A DNA stretch of 64,000 nt from Herbaspirillum sp. WKF16 (GTDB taxonomy: Bacteria > Pseudomonadota > Gammaproteobacteria > Burkholderiales > Burkholderiaceae_D): the NCBI RefSeq assembly GCF_028993615.1, contig NZ_CP118632.1, positions 1,674,001 through 1,738,000 of the forward strand, read 5' to 3'. Positions 1-9,491 of the stretch are shown piece after piece (position 1 is the stretch's first letter; each line of letters begins with the position of its first letter). A model generated the notes under the pieces. It saw only the letters and a list, made by a program, of their open reading frames with translations. It was not told the origin of the DNA and did no database searches. A program made the translations under genes and the position numbers.

Positions 1-96
1 CTGGACTTCGCGCGCGAAGGCTTGAACGAGGGGTTCAAGTTTCAGAACCCGAACGTCAAGGACGAGTGCGGCTGCGGCGAAAGCTTCCGCATCTGA
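1..96 (+). CDS. iscA: Iron-sulfur cluster assembly protein IscA, C-terminal end (partial)
   Basis: Only the last 31 codons are in the window; the gene begins upstream. The end carries the Cys-Gly-Cys-Gly-Glu-Ser-Phe signature of A-type carriers, whose two cysteines bind iron or a [2Fe-2S] cluster during transfer to apoproteins. The following hscB, hscA, fdx and iscX genes identify it as IscA of the Isc operon rather than ErpA or SufA. Stop codon is TGA at 94-96. Confidence 0.88.
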   Translation: MDFAREGLNEGFKFQNPNVKDECGCGESFRI

Positions 97-246
97 TGTT
101 GGTTTTTGCCGCGCGGCGCGCGTCGCCTCGCGGCCAGTGCTTAGCCGAATCCCGTGACAGCCCTGCGATCGTCGTTCGATGCACCGCCCGGGAAGGATGG
201 CGGATGATGCGAAGAGCGCCGTCTTGCTCGCAGTCGTTGATGTGCC

Positions 247-280
247 AAGCCTGTTGAAGTCCGACAGGCTTTTTATTTTT
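247..280 (+). terminator. Rho-independent terminator-like hairpin immediately before hscB
   Basis: A perfect 8-bp stem (aagcctgt 247-254 with acaggctt 264-271) has a 9-nt loop and runs into a T-rich tract (ttttattttt 271-280). It ends 5 nt before the hscB start codon. It separates iscA from hscB and may attenuate read-through into the chaperone half of the operon. Confidence 0.7.
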
Positions 281-285
281 CAGCC

Positions 286-801
286 ATGCAAAACCATTTC
301 GACCTGTTCCAGTTGCCGCAGCGCTTCGCCGTCGACACCCGCGCGCTGGAGCAGGCTTATCACCGCGTGCAGGGCCAGGCCCACCCGGACAAGTTCGCCC
401 ATGCCAGCGACGCCGAGAAGCGCGTGGCGATGCAATGGGCCACGCGCGCCAACGAGGCCTACCAGACCCTGAAGAGCCCGCTGCGCCGTGCGCGCTACCT
501 GTGCGAGCTCAACGGCGTTGACCTGCAGACGGAGTCGAACACGGCCATGGCGCCGGGCTTCCTGATGCAGCAGATGGAGTGGCGCGAGATGCTCGACGAA
601 GCCCGCGCCGCCAAGGACCTGGACGCGCTGGAGCGACTCAACGCCGAGCTGCTGGCCGGGAAGAAGGCCGAGATCGGGCGCATCGAGGCGCTGCTGGACG
701 GCGGCGACTACGCGCAGGCCGGCCAGCTGGTGCGCCAGCTGATGTTCCTCGACAAGTTCGGCGCCGAGATCGGCGACGCCTTCGCGCTGATCGAAGGCTG
801 A
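286..801 (+). CDS. hscB: Fe-S assembly co-chaperone HscB (J-domain protein)
   Basis: A 171-residue J-type co-chaperone that delivers the scaffold IscU to HscA and stimulates HscA ATPase activity. The N-terminal J domain carries the diagnostic His-Pro-Asp at residues 33-35; the C-terminal half (about 85-171) is the helical bundle that contacts IscU. Length matches the family. No Shine-Dalgarno is visible because the T-tract of the preceding hairpin occupies that position. The start is therefore chosen by homology: the protein opens with the typical Asn-His-Phe-Asp-Leu-Phe block. Confidence 0.95.
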   Translation: MQNHFDLFQLPQRFAVDTRALEQAYHRVQGQAHPDKFAHASDAEKRVAMQWATRANEAYQTLKSPLRRARYLCELNGVDLQTESNTAMAPGFLMQQMEWREMLDEARAAKDLDALERLNAELLAGKKAEIGRIEALLDGGDYAQAGQLVRQLMFLDKFGAEIGDAFALIEG

Positions 802-831
802 TCCGCGCTTAGCCCCTACTGAGAACCCCCC

Positions 832-1455
832 ATGCCCGATATCTTCCTGTTCCTGCTGGCCGCCATGACCCTCACGCTCGCGCCGGGGCCGGACAACATC
901 TACGTGCTCACGCGCGGCATTTCGCAGGGCCGCAAGGCGGGGTTGGTGGCCGCCGCCGGGTTCTCCTCGGGGCTGATCTTCCATACGCTCCTGGCGGTGC
1001 TCGGCTTCGCCGCCGTGATCAAGGCCTATCCGCCGGCCTATCACGCGCTGCAATATGCCGGCGCCGCCTACCTGGCCTACCTTGGCTACCGCACGCTGCG
1101 TTCGGCCTCGGCCGGCATTGCGCTGGCCGCGGAGGGCGGGGCGCCCGGCGTGCCGCTGGCGCGCATCTACTGGCAAAGCGTGCTGGCCAACATGCTCAAT
1201 CCGAAGGTGACGCTGTTCTTCATCGCCTTCCTGCCGCAGTTCGTGCACCCCGAAACCGGCCACGTGCCGCTGCAGATGCTGGTCCTGGCGCTGGTGTTCA
1301 TCCTCCAGGCCTTCGCCATCTTCAGCGCCATCGCATTGTTTTCCGGCGCCGTCGGCGCGTACTTCCGCCGTCGCGCCTCCGCCTCCGTCCATCTGAACCG
1401 CCTGGCAGGCTGCGCTTTCATCGGCCTCGGCATCCGGATGGCCTTGCCTGAATAA
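832..1455 (+). CDS. LysE/RhtB-family amino-acid exporter
   Basis: A 207-residue inner-membrane protein of the LysE translocator family. The N-terminus has the family hallmark (Pro-Gly-Pro-Asn/Asp region, residues about 18-22) followed by Gly-rich helices; about six hydrophobic segments are visible. Members export amino acids or related metabolites by proton exchange; the substrate here cannot be read. The gene sits between hscB and hscA on the same strand, with 30-bp and 39-bp gaps, so it is probably co-transcribed with the Isc genes. That is an unusual place for an exporter. Confidence 0.88.
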   Translation: MPDIFLFLLAAMTLTLAPGPDNIYVLTRGISQGRKAGLVAAAGFSSGLIFHTLLAVLGFAAVIKAYPPAYHALQYAGAAYLAYLGYRTLRSASAGIALAAEGGAPGVPLARIYWQSVLANMLNPKVTLFFIAFLPQFVHPETGHVPLQMLVLALVFILQAFAIFSAIALFSGAVGAYFRRRASASVHLNRLAGCAFIGLGIRMALPE

Positions 1456-1494
1456 CCACGAATAACATCGCGAATCACGACGAGTTCATCACCT

Positions 1495-3360
<1,866 letters not shown>

Positions 3361-3410
3361 TCGGCGCCGCGGCGCCACCAACCGAATATCAGAATCACCG
3401 AAAGCAACCT

Positions 3411-3749
3411 ATGCCTCAGATCGTCATCCTTCCCCATCCGGTACTGTGCCCCGACGGCGCCGTGATCGACGCGCCGGCCGGCAAGACCCTGTGCGACGCC
3501 ATGCTCGACAGCGACGTCGACATCGAGCACGCCTGCGAGAAATCCTGCGCCTGTACTACCTGCCACGTGGTGATCCGCGAAGGCTTCAATACGCTCGGCG
3601 ATCCCACCGACAAGGAAGAGGATCTGCTGGACATGGCCTGGGGCCTGGAAGCGACGTCGCGCCTGTCGTGCCAGGTGGTGCTGGGCGAGGATGACCTCAC
3701 CGTCGAGATTCCCAAGTACACGATCAACCACGCTTCCGAAAACCACTGA
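3411..3749 (+). CDS. fdx: Isc-type [2Fe-2S] ferredoxin
   Basis: A 112-residue adrenodoxin-type ferredoxin that supplies electrons for cluster assembly on IscU. The cluster ligands are Cys42, Cys48, Cys51 (C-X5-C-X2-C) and Cys87; an additional Cys46 lies within the loop, as in other Isc ferredoxins. It lies 50 bp after hscA and 45 bp before iscX. Confidence 0.96.
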   Translation: MPQIVILPHPVLCPDGAVIDAPAGKTLCDAMLDSDVDIEHACEKSCACTTCHVVIREGFNTLGDPTDKEEDLLDMAWGLEATSRLSCQVVLGEDDLTVEIPKYTINHASENH

Positions 3750-3794
3750 TCCCTTCGCCGCAAGGATCGCTGCCAGGACCGAGAGGAGCCGACC

Positions 3795-3989
3795 ATGAAA
3801 TGGACCGATACCCAGCAGATCGCCGAGGAGCTGTACGATAAATTTCCCAACATCGATCCCAAGACCATCCGCTTCACCGACCTGCATCGCTGGGTGATGG
3901 AGCTGGACGGTTTCGACGACGATCCCAACCGCTCGGGCGAGCGGATCCTGGAAGCGATCCAGGCGGCCTGGATCGTCGAGGCCGAGTAG
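3795..3989 (+). CDS. iscX: Fe-S assembly protein IscX
   Basis: A 64-residue acidic protein of the IscX family, which binds IscS and iron and tunes cysteine desulfurase activity. Recognisable blocks are the N-terminal Met-Lys-Trp-Thr-Asp and the Asp-Pro-Lys-Thr-Ile-Arg-Phe-Thr-Asp-Leu segment. A strong ribosome binding site (gagaggag) precedes the ATG. It is the last gene of the Isc operon; a palindromic repeat follows. Confidence 0.95.
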   Translation: MKWTDTQQIAEELYDKFPNIDPKTIRFTDLHRWVMELDGFDDDPNRSGERILEAIQAAWIVEAE

Positions 3990-3999
3990 GTCATCTTCC

Positions 4000-4026
4000 G
4001 TCACCCCGGCGCAAGCCGGGAGCCGG
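4000..4026. repeat. REP-like palindrome between convergent genes
   Basis: The stem cccggc (4005-4010), loop gcaa and gccggg (4015-4020) are flanked by gtca/gagcc, in the style of 'gtcaccccggcgcaagccgg' intergenic repeats. It lies between convergent iscX and the DUF1501 gene and could end either transcript. Related palindromes occur near 34.35 kb and 35.46 kb. Confidence 0.5.
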
Positions 4027-4078
4027 CGGCGGTTTTCACGCCCAATTGGCGTGGGCCGAACGCGGCAAACCTTCTTGT

Positions 4079-5404
4079 TCAGATCAACAGATCCAGCATC
4101 GCCCGCGTCCCTGGTGCGAACTGCGGGAAAATCTTTTCCAGCTCCCGATCCCGGATGCGCATGTGCCGCTCGGCCAGCGACGACAGCACCGCGCGGAAGT
4201 CGGTGGTGACGGCAAGGTCGCGGCCTTCGTTCAGGTTGGCCTGGTCCAGGCCCGGCCATTGTCCGTAGATCTTGCCGCCGCGCAGGTTGCCGCCCAGCAG
4301 CCACATGGCGTTGCCATGCCCGTGATCGGTGCCGCCGTTGCCGTTCTCGCGGAAGGTGCGACCGAATTCCGAGACCACCACGATCACCGTGTCGTTGAAG
4401 GCCGGGCCGAGCTCGCGCGCCAGCGTCGCCAAGCCGTTGGCCAGCGGCGCGAGACGGTTCGACAGCTGGCCGGCGCCGTTGCCCTGGTTGATGTGCGTGT
4501 CCCAGCCGCCCACCGCGAGGAAGGACAGGCGGATGCGCGGATCGCTGCGCATCAGCCGGCCCAGGCGCGCGGTGTCCAGCGCCAGGCCGTTGGGCAGCGG
4601 CGCGCCGTTGTTGGCCGCCTGCTGTTCCTGGCTGTTGATCTCGGCCATCAGTTCCTTGCGGGCGGCGATGCCGTCGCGATAAGCCCTGGCGATCGGGTCG
4701 TCGCCGCCGTACAGCGGCGCGAAGGCCTGCATCACGCGCGGCTGGTCGATCAGCCCGGGGCGGGCGGCGGCGCGACCGGTCTGCAGGTTGGCCACCACGT
4801 TGCCGCCGCTCAGGATGCGCGGCGTGGCGTCGCCCAGGGAGAGCGCCTGCAGGGGCGACTCCGACGGCGGCAGATATCCCATCAGGCGGTTCATCCAGCC
4901 GTCGCGCGTGTTGTGCCGGCCGGGCGTGCCGGTCTCCATGTAGTCCTGCGCCTCGAAGTGCGAGCGCGAGGCGTCGGGGGAGCCGGACGCATGCACGAAG
5001 GCAAGCTGGCCGCCCTCCCAGTAGGGCATCAGGGGATGCAGCGCCGGATGCAATCCGAAATAGCCGGTCAGGTCGATGGCGCCGTCGGGTTGCCCGGGAC
5101 GCGCCACCGCGATGGTGGGCCGCGCGCGATAGTACTCGGGGTCGCCGTGCGGCACCACCACGTTCAAACCGTCCACGGCGCCGCGCAGGAACACCACCAC
5201 CATGCGCGGGGCGCCGTCGCCGTCGGCGTGCGGGCGCGCCCTGGGCGAGCCGTAGGCCAGCCTGGCGGGGCCGGGCGCGGCGGTGGCGCGGCTGATGCTC
5301 TTATCGCCGGTAGGCGCCACGGCGCAGCCGGACAGGCCGATCGGCACCAGGATGGCGCCGCTGCCTGCGGCGCCGAGATAGCGGATGAAGTCGCGGCGGT
5401 TCAT
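4079..5404 (-). CDS. DUF1501 family exported protein
   Basis: A 441-residue protein of the DUF1501 (alkaline phosphatase-fold related) family. It opens with a Tat-type signal (Arg-Arg at residues 3-4, then a hydrophobic Gly/Ala stretch) ending in a possible lipobox Leu-Ser-Gly-Cys near residue 27. A conserved Phe-Leu-Arg-Gly-Ala-Val-Asp-Gly-Leu segment and the C-terminal Glu-Phe-Gly-Arg-Thr block are typical of the family. It lies 14 bp downstream of the DUF1800 gene, its usual partner. The biochemical function of this pair is not established. Confidence 0.87.
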   Translation of the reverse strand: MNRRDFIRYLGAAGSGAILVPIGLSGCAVAPTGDKSISRATAAPGPARLAYGSPRARPHADGDGAPRMVVVFLRGAVDGLNVVVPHGDPEYYRARPTIAVARPGQPDGAIDLTGYFGLHPALHPLMPYWEGGQLAFVHASGSPDASRSHFEAQDYMETGTPGRHNTRDGWMNRLMGYLPPSESPLQALSLGDATPRILSGGNVVANLQTGRAAARPGLIDQPRVMQAFAPLYGGDDPIARAYRDGIAARKELMAEINSQEQQAANNGAPLPNGLALDTARLGRLMRSDPRIRLSFLAVGGWDTHINQGNGAGQLSNRLAPLANGLATLARELGPAFNDTVIVVVSEFGRTFRENGNGGTDHGHGNAMWLLGGNLRGGKIYGQWPGLDQANLNEGRDLAVTTDFRAVLSSLAERHMRIRDRELEKIFPQFAPGTRAMLDLLI

Positions 5405-5418
5405 GTCGGTCCCTGTGG

Positions 5419-6945
5419 TCAGCGTTTCATGAAGTCGGGGCTGCCCAGGATCAAGCCAGCCTGGAGATTGGCCGGCGCCGCCTGTATCGTGGCGGCGGCG
5501 TTCGCGCCGATGGCCGGTCCCAGCGTGCCGAGCAGTTGCCTCGGGTCGGTCGCTCTCGCATCGGCATTGGACGGCGGCGCCTCGCCCTCGGCGCGGGCGA
5601 TGGGCGACTTGCCGCTGGCCAGGCCGCCCGCGAAGTTGATCCGGCGCAGCAGGGCGTCGGGGTTCAGCCAGGCCTCTTGCGAATACTTGTAGCCCTCGGG
5701 CGTGAGCCAGCCATACAGCGGCATGCCGAACTGCGCCAGCGCGCCGTTGACCGGCCGCGGGTTCAGCACCGGCGTGGCGGTGGCGCGCAGGGACGACACC
5801 ACGAACTGGTAGGGCGTCTTGAACTGGCTCTGGTAGTTGGCGCGCGCCCAGAACTGCCGGCTGTCGAACAGCGTCTGCAGCACCGCGCGGATGTCGCCGC
5901 GGGTGGCCAGGAACTTCTGCGACAGTTGTCGCACCAGCGCCGGGTCGGGCTGGTCGGCGACGAAGTATTGCGCCAGTTGGGTCGAGATGAAGCGCGCCGT
6001 CGCGGGCTGGCTGGCCAGGATGTCCAGCGCCGCCTCGCCCTCCTGGTCGCCGCGCGCGGCCAGCGCTTGGCCGAGGAAGACCTTGGGCGCGTCATCGTGC
6101 CGCCTGGCGTTGAAGGCGAAGGGCGCGGCGCCGGCCTTCATGGCGTCGACATCGATGGTCCAGCCCGACAGGATGCGCGCCAGCGCGACCACGTCGGCCT
6201 GTTGGTAGCCGCCGTCCACGCCCAGGGTGTGCAGCTCCATCAGCTCGCGCGCATAGTTCTCGTTGAGGCCCTTGAAGCGGCCGCGCGCGCCCGGCGTGCC
6301 GGCGCCGCTGGAGAGCCAGTTGTCGAGGTAGTAGAGCATGGCGGGATGATGCGCGACCGCGCCCAGCAGTTCGCGGAAGCTGCCCAGCGCATGGGGGCGG
6401 ATGGCGTTCTTCTCATAGTCGCCGACCCAGTAGCGCACCCACTCCTTGCCTTCGAAGACGTTGAAGTGGTTGGCCCAGAATTCGGTCATCACTTCTTCCA
6501 GCTGGCGCGGGCTCTCGGTGGCCTGCAGCAGGCGGGCCTGGTGGAATTGCGGCGTCAGCTCGCGGCCGGCGCGCTGGCGCGCGGCCTGCTTTTCCTCCTT
6601 CGAGGCGCTGCGGTCGATCGAGGGCGGGCCGTACTCGACGAATAGCTGCGAGGGCGTCATCTGCAAGGCTGGCAGGGCCGCCAGGCGCGCCTGCAGATCC
6701 GGCGGCAGGGTGATGCGCTCGGGATGCAGCTGCTGCTCGACGTAGCGCCTGGCGCCCATCTTCTCGACCTGTTCCAGGTCGCCGGGACGAGGCCCGTAGG
6801 CCAGGCGGTCGAGCACATGCAGCGCACGCTCCCGCTCGCTCAAGGGGGCTCCGGCCGGCGTTTCCGCGGCATTCGCGGCGGCGGCGCAGGTGAGCAGCGC
6901 CAGCGCGGCAAGACGTGCGGCGAAGGGAATACGGGCAAGTCGCAT
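5419..6945 (-). CDS. DUF1800 family secreted protein
   Basis: A 508-residue DUF1800 protein. The start at 6945 is chosen because it gives a clean Sec signal peptide (Arg-Leu-Ala-Arg, then a Leu/Ala core, cleavage after Ala-Asn-Ala); a longer open frame extends to 7182 but has no signal at its start. Family features include the helical N-terminus (His-Val-Leu-Asp-Arg-Leu-Ala-Tyr-Gly) and the Asn-Tyr-Ala-Arg-Glu-Leu-Met-Glu-Leu-His-Thr-Leu-Gly-Val block in the middle. It pairs with the downstream DUF1501 gene. Its molecular role is unknown. Confidence 0.87.
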   Translation of the reverse strand: MRLARIPFAARLAALALLTCAAAANAAETPAGAPLSERERALHVLDRLAYGPRPGDLEQVEKMGARRYVEQQLHPERITLPPDLQARLAALPALQMTPSQLFVEYGPPSIDRSASKEEKQAARQRAGRELTPQFHQARLLQATESPRQLEEVMTEFWANHFNVFEGKEWVRYWVGDYEKNAIRPHALGSFRELLGAVAHHPAMLYYLDNWLSSGAGTPGARGRFKGLNENYARELMELHTLGVDGGYQQADVVALARILSGWTIDVDAMKAGAAPFAFNARRHDDAPKVFLGQALAARGDQEGEAALDILASQPATARFISTQLAQYFVADQPDPALVRQLSQKFLATRGDIRAVLQTLFDSRQFWARANYQSQFKTPYQFVVSSLRATATPVLNPRPVNGALAQFGMPLYGWLTPEGYKYSQEAWLNPDALLRRINFAGGLASGKSPIARAEGEAPPSNADARATDPRQLLGTLGPAIGANAAATIQAAPANLQAGLILGSPDFMKR

Positions 6946-7148
6946 CGACGCCTCGCGATCGAAATTTATCGAGCCAGTATGAATATAGCGACTCGTTTGG
7001 GCTGTAAGGAAATGTAATGCACCAACGGCAGGGTGCCGCAGGTATAACGTCGGTGGACGCGCGGCGGTTGGCAATGCGCCACAAGAAAGATCGGTTGGCC
7101 TGCGTGTCAGCGGCATGTCAGCTCGCGCCGAATGCGAACACAGGAAGG

Positions 7149-7169
7149 CGGCGGCCGCAAAGGCCGCCG
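7149..7169 (+). other. GC-rich hairpin in the leader of the response-regulator pair
   Basis: An 8-bp perfect stem, cggcggcc (7149-7156) with ggccgccg (7162-7169) and loop gcaaa, lies about 70 bp upstream of the LuxR-type regulator start. There is no T-tract, so it is not a standard terminator. The rest of 6946-7240 shows no other clear signal. Confidence 0.35.
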
Positions 7170-7240
7170 TGCAGGGCGGCATCCCTCAGTGATGCCGGAA
7201 CGTCAAGGCCTCCCGGGGCATCAATCAATAAAGGAAATCC

Positions 7241-7927
7241 ATGAGCACATGGACATCGGTCACCAGGGTGCGTATCGCGCTGCTGGACGATCACGCGGTA
7301 GTGCGCTACGGGCTCGCCGCGCGCCTGGCGGAAGAGCCCGACTTCCAGGTCGTGGGCATGTTCTCCGCCAGCAGGGAAATGATGGCGGCGCTGCGCAGCA
7401 CGCCGGCCGACGTGCTGCTCATCGATTACGCGCTGGGTTGCAACGACATCGACGGCCTGAACCTGATCCGCGCGCTCAGGGTGCGGTTTCCGGACAGCCG
7501 GATACTGGTGTCGTCGTCCCATGACAATCCGGCCACGACGGCGCTGGCGTTGAAGGCCGGCGCCGCCGGTTTCGTCGGCAAGTCGCGCGAACTGGGCGAA
7601 TTGGTCCAGGTCATCCGGCAGGTGGCAAGCGGCCCTCCGCAGGCCGGGGCCGTCCTTGCACCGGACGGCTCGCCGGCGCATGGCGCGGCGTTGTCGCCAC
7701 GCGAGCAGGAAGTCTTGCGCTGCTGCCTGGACGGTATGAGCGTCACGCAGATCGCCGCTAAATTCTCCCGTAGCGTGAAGACCATCAGCGGCCAGAAGCA
7801 GGCCGCGTTGCGCAAGCTGGGCGTGCGCAACGACAGCGAGCTGTTCAAGATGCGGGGCCCGCTGGCGAACCTGCAGCGCGGCCTCGCGGACGGGGCCATC
7901 AGTCATGAAAAGGAAGGGCGGCCATGA
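7241..7927 (+). CDS. NarL/FixJ-type response regulator (REC-LuxR HTH)
   Basis: A 228-residue two-domain regulator. The receiver has the acidic pair Asp16-Asp17, the phosphoacceptor Asp62 and Lys114. A LuxR helix-turn-helix follows at about 150-205 (Leu-Ser-Pro-Arg-Glu-Gln-Glu-Val-Leu; Val-Lys-Thr-Ile-Ser). This is the BvgA/EvgA/RcsB type. The ribosome binding site aaagga precedes ATG 7241. It overlaps the next gene by 4 bp, so the two are translationally coupled. No sensor kinase is nearby, and its targets are unknown. Confidence 0.9.
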   Translation: MSTWTSVTRVRIALLDDHAVVRYGLAARLAEEPDFQVVGMFSASREMMAALRSTPADVLLIDYALGCNDIDGLNLIRALRVRFPDSRILVSSSHDNPATTALALKAGAAGFVGKSRELGELVQVIRQVASGPPQAGAVLAPDGSPAHGAALSPREQEVLRCCLDGMSVTQIAAKFSRSVKTISGQKQAALRKLGVRNDSELFKMRGPLANLQRGLADGAISHEKEGRP

Positions 7928-8610
7928 AGACGCAAGGTCCATGGATCCTGGTGGTCGACGATTCGGCCACCAGCCGGGTCATGATAGGGCGGCAGCTGGG
8001 CCGGCTCGGCTGCCGGGCAGAGTACGCCGAGGACGGCCGTTCCGCGCTGGCGGCGCTTGAGGCGCGGCAATACCAGATGGTGCTGCTGGATTGCTACCTG
8101 CCCGACGTGAACGGCTATGAGGTGGCGCGCCAGGTGCGCGCGCGGGAGGGCGACGGCGCCGACGGCTATACGCCTCTGATCGGCATCTCCGCCGAAGCGG
8201 ATGCCGCCCATGTGCGCCTGTGCCTGGACAGCGGCATGGACGGCATCCTTGGCAAGCCCCTGCCGCCGGAGGAACTCAGGAAGTTGCTCTTGCTGTGGTG
8301 CGACCACGAAGCCGGCGCGCCGCTTGCCGGCGGCAACGACCGGCAATCCGAGGAGGCGACGGATCTGGACGCGCTGTTCCACGCCACATCGCTGCAGGAT
8401 CTTGCCGACATGCGCAGCGCGCGTGAAGCCGCCGACCTGGCTGCGCTGAGGCGCCTGGCGCACCGCATGAAGGGCGCGGCCCTGATCCTGGGACGTGCGC
8501 AAACGGTCTTGCAACTGGAGCGCATCGAAGCGGCAGCGCGCGAGGGCGCGACCGATCTCATGGCCATCGATGCCCTGATCGCAGCGCTGGAGGCTGCGCT
8601 GCAGGCGTAA
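7924..8610 (+). CDS. Receiver-HPt phosphorelay protein
   Basis: A 228-residue protein with an N-terminal receiver (acidic pair at 12-13, phosphoacceptor Asp56, Lys111) and a C-terminal histidine phosphotransfer domain. The putative phosphorylated His180 sits in Ala-His-Arg-Met-Lys-Gly-Ala-Ala. There is no kinase core. The layout equals the last two modules of BvgS/EvgS-type hybrid kinases released as a separate protein. Coupled by ATGA overlap to the LuxR-type regulator, it may be that regulator's phosphodonor; this is inferred from gene order. Confidence 0.87.
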   Translation: MKTQGPWILVVDDSATSRVMIGRQLGRLGCRAEYAEDGRSALAALEARQYQMVLLDCYLPDVNGYEVARQVRAREGDGADGYTPLIGISAEADAAHVRLCLDSGMDGILGKPLPPEELRKLLLLWCDHEAGAPLAGGNDRQSEEATDLDALFHATSLQDLADMRSAREAADLAALRRLAHRMKGAALILGRAQTVLQLERIEAAAREGATDLMAIDALIAALEAALQA

Positions 8611-8635
8611 GCCCAAGCGGATGCGCATGAATGAA

Positions 8636-8662
8636 AAAGCCCGGCTGCCACCGGGCTTTCTT
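8636..8662. terminator. Bidirectional rho-independent terminator
   Basis: The stem aaagcccgg (8636-8644) pairs with ccgggcttt (8651-8659) around loop ctgcca, with a T-rich tract on the plus side and A-rich on the other. It separates the REC-HPt gene (+) from the convergent rhodanese gene (-). Confidence 0.85.
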
Positions 8663-8689
8663 CTTACCGGCGGATGTTCTGCGGGTGAA

Positions 8690-9151
8690 TCACGCGCCTA
8701 CCCACGGCAAGCCGGTCTTGCACCAGCCCTCGATCGTCTTGCGATGCCCCTCGGCGTCCTTGTTGCCCTCGAAGCCTTCCACGATGTCGAAGCAATTGCG
8801 GTAGCCGTTTTCGGTGGCGAGCTTGGCCGCGTGCTTGGAGCGCACGCCCGAGCGGCACAGGAACAGCAGCACCTCATCGGGGCCGGCGGCTTGCTTCAGC
8901 TGTTCCAGGAACAGCGGATTGGGTTTGCCCTCCGGGTAGAGGTTCCATTGCACGAAGAGGTGCTGATCGGCGGGGATCTGCACCATGCCGACCCAGTCGC
9001 GTTCGGCCTTGGTACGCACGTCCACCAGCTTGATCGCCGGGTTGCCCTGGATCAAGGCGAAGGCTTCGCGCGGGGTGACCGCGCCGCGGTAGGGGAGTTG
9101 CCCATCCTGGGCGCGTTGGCCGGCGGTGGAGAGGATTTGTTCGGTAGTCAT
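8690..9151 (-). CDS. Rhodanese-like sulfurtransferase
   Basis: A 153-residue single-domain rhodanese. The active-site loop Cys-Arg-Ser-Gly-Val-Arg-Ser (about residues 98-104) carries the catalytic cysteine that forms a persulfide. The Asp-Val-Arg-Thr-Lys-Ala-Glu CH2A-type block lies near 43-50. No signal peptide is evident, so it is cytoplasmic. Donor and acceptor cannot be inferred; the gene stands alone, facing away from glnA. Confidence 0.9.
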   Translation of the reverse strand: MTTEQILSTAGQRAQDGQLPYRGAVTPREAFALIQGNPAIKLVDVRTKAERDWVGMVQIPADQHLFVQWNLYPEGKPNPLFLEQLKQAAGPDEVLLFLCRSGVRSKHAAKLATENGYRNCFDIVEGFEGNKDAEGHRKTIEGWCKTGLPWVGA

Positions 9152-9302
9152 GGCGTGCTCGTTGTCTGGTCGATGGCCCTTGGCCGGGTAAAAACAGGAT
9201 GCAGGAAAACGATAAGGGCTAAAAGATATAAATTTGAAACCAATTTCAGAAAATCAACAAATTCCTTTTTGGCGCATGCATACGCTCATTTCGAGGGCGA
9301 AG

Positions 9303-9319
9303 TGCACATCAATGGTGCG
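9303..9319. promoter_or_regulatory. NtrC-like binding site 1 upstream of glnA
   Basis: tgcacatcaatggtgcg resembles the NtrC enhancer consensus TGCACCA-N3-TGGTGCA. Its centre is about 190 bp upstream of the predicted glnA transcription start. Confidence 0.65.
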
Positions 9320-9329
9320 CAACTTGGTT

Positions 9330-9346
9330 CGCACATAATTGGTGCA
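9330..9346. promoter_or_regulatory. NtrC-like binding site 2 upstream of glnA
   Basis: cgcacataattggtgca has a complete right half (TGGTGCA) and GCAC on the left. It shares its last four bases with site 3. Confidence 0.65.
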
Positions 9347-9359
9347 TTTAAATGGTGCA
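9343..9359. promoter_or_regulatory. NtrC-like binding site 3 upstream of glnA
   Basis: tgcatttaaatggtgca has a perfect right half and TGCA on the left. It overlaps site 2 by 4 bp, so both cannot be full sites on the same DNA face at once. Confidence 0.6.
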
Positions 9360-9371
9360 TTTTTGATGTTA

Positions 9372-9388
9372 TGCACTAAAATAATGCA
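9372..9388. promoter_or_regulatory. NtrC-like binding site 4 upstream of glnA
   Basis: tgcactaaaataatgca is a palindromic variant of the NtrC box, centred about 122 bp before the predicted start site. This is the usual enhancer distance at enterobacterial glnA promoters. Confidence 0.6.
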
Positions 9389-9475
9389 TATGTGACGTCG
9401 GTATGCACTCAAGGGAACGGCCGTCCGCCTTGCACTCCCTAAAATATTCCATCGCCTGCGCCCGTCAAAGGCCGG

Positions 9476-9491
9476 TGGCATGGAATCTGCT
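9476..9491 (+). promoter_or_regulatory. Sigma54 promoter of glnA
   Basis: tggcatggaatctgct has GG at 9477-9478 and GC at 9489-9490 with exactly 10 bp between them, the -24/-12 geometry of sigma54 promoters. The predicted start is about 9502, giving a leader of about 100 nt. The NtrC-like boxes lie upstream, and ntrB/ntrC lie downstream of glnA. The AT-rich stretch 9180-9600 holds no gene. Confidence 0.82.

Noticed and set aside
97..246. Short open frame in the iscA-hscB gap
   Set aside because: It overlaps the iscA end, is Arg/Cys-rich without family features, has no ribosome binding site and looks like a GC-driven frame.
6946..7182. N-terminal extension of the DUF1800 protein
   Set aside because: It would put a signal peptide in the middle of the protein and crosses the promoter region of the divergent regulator.
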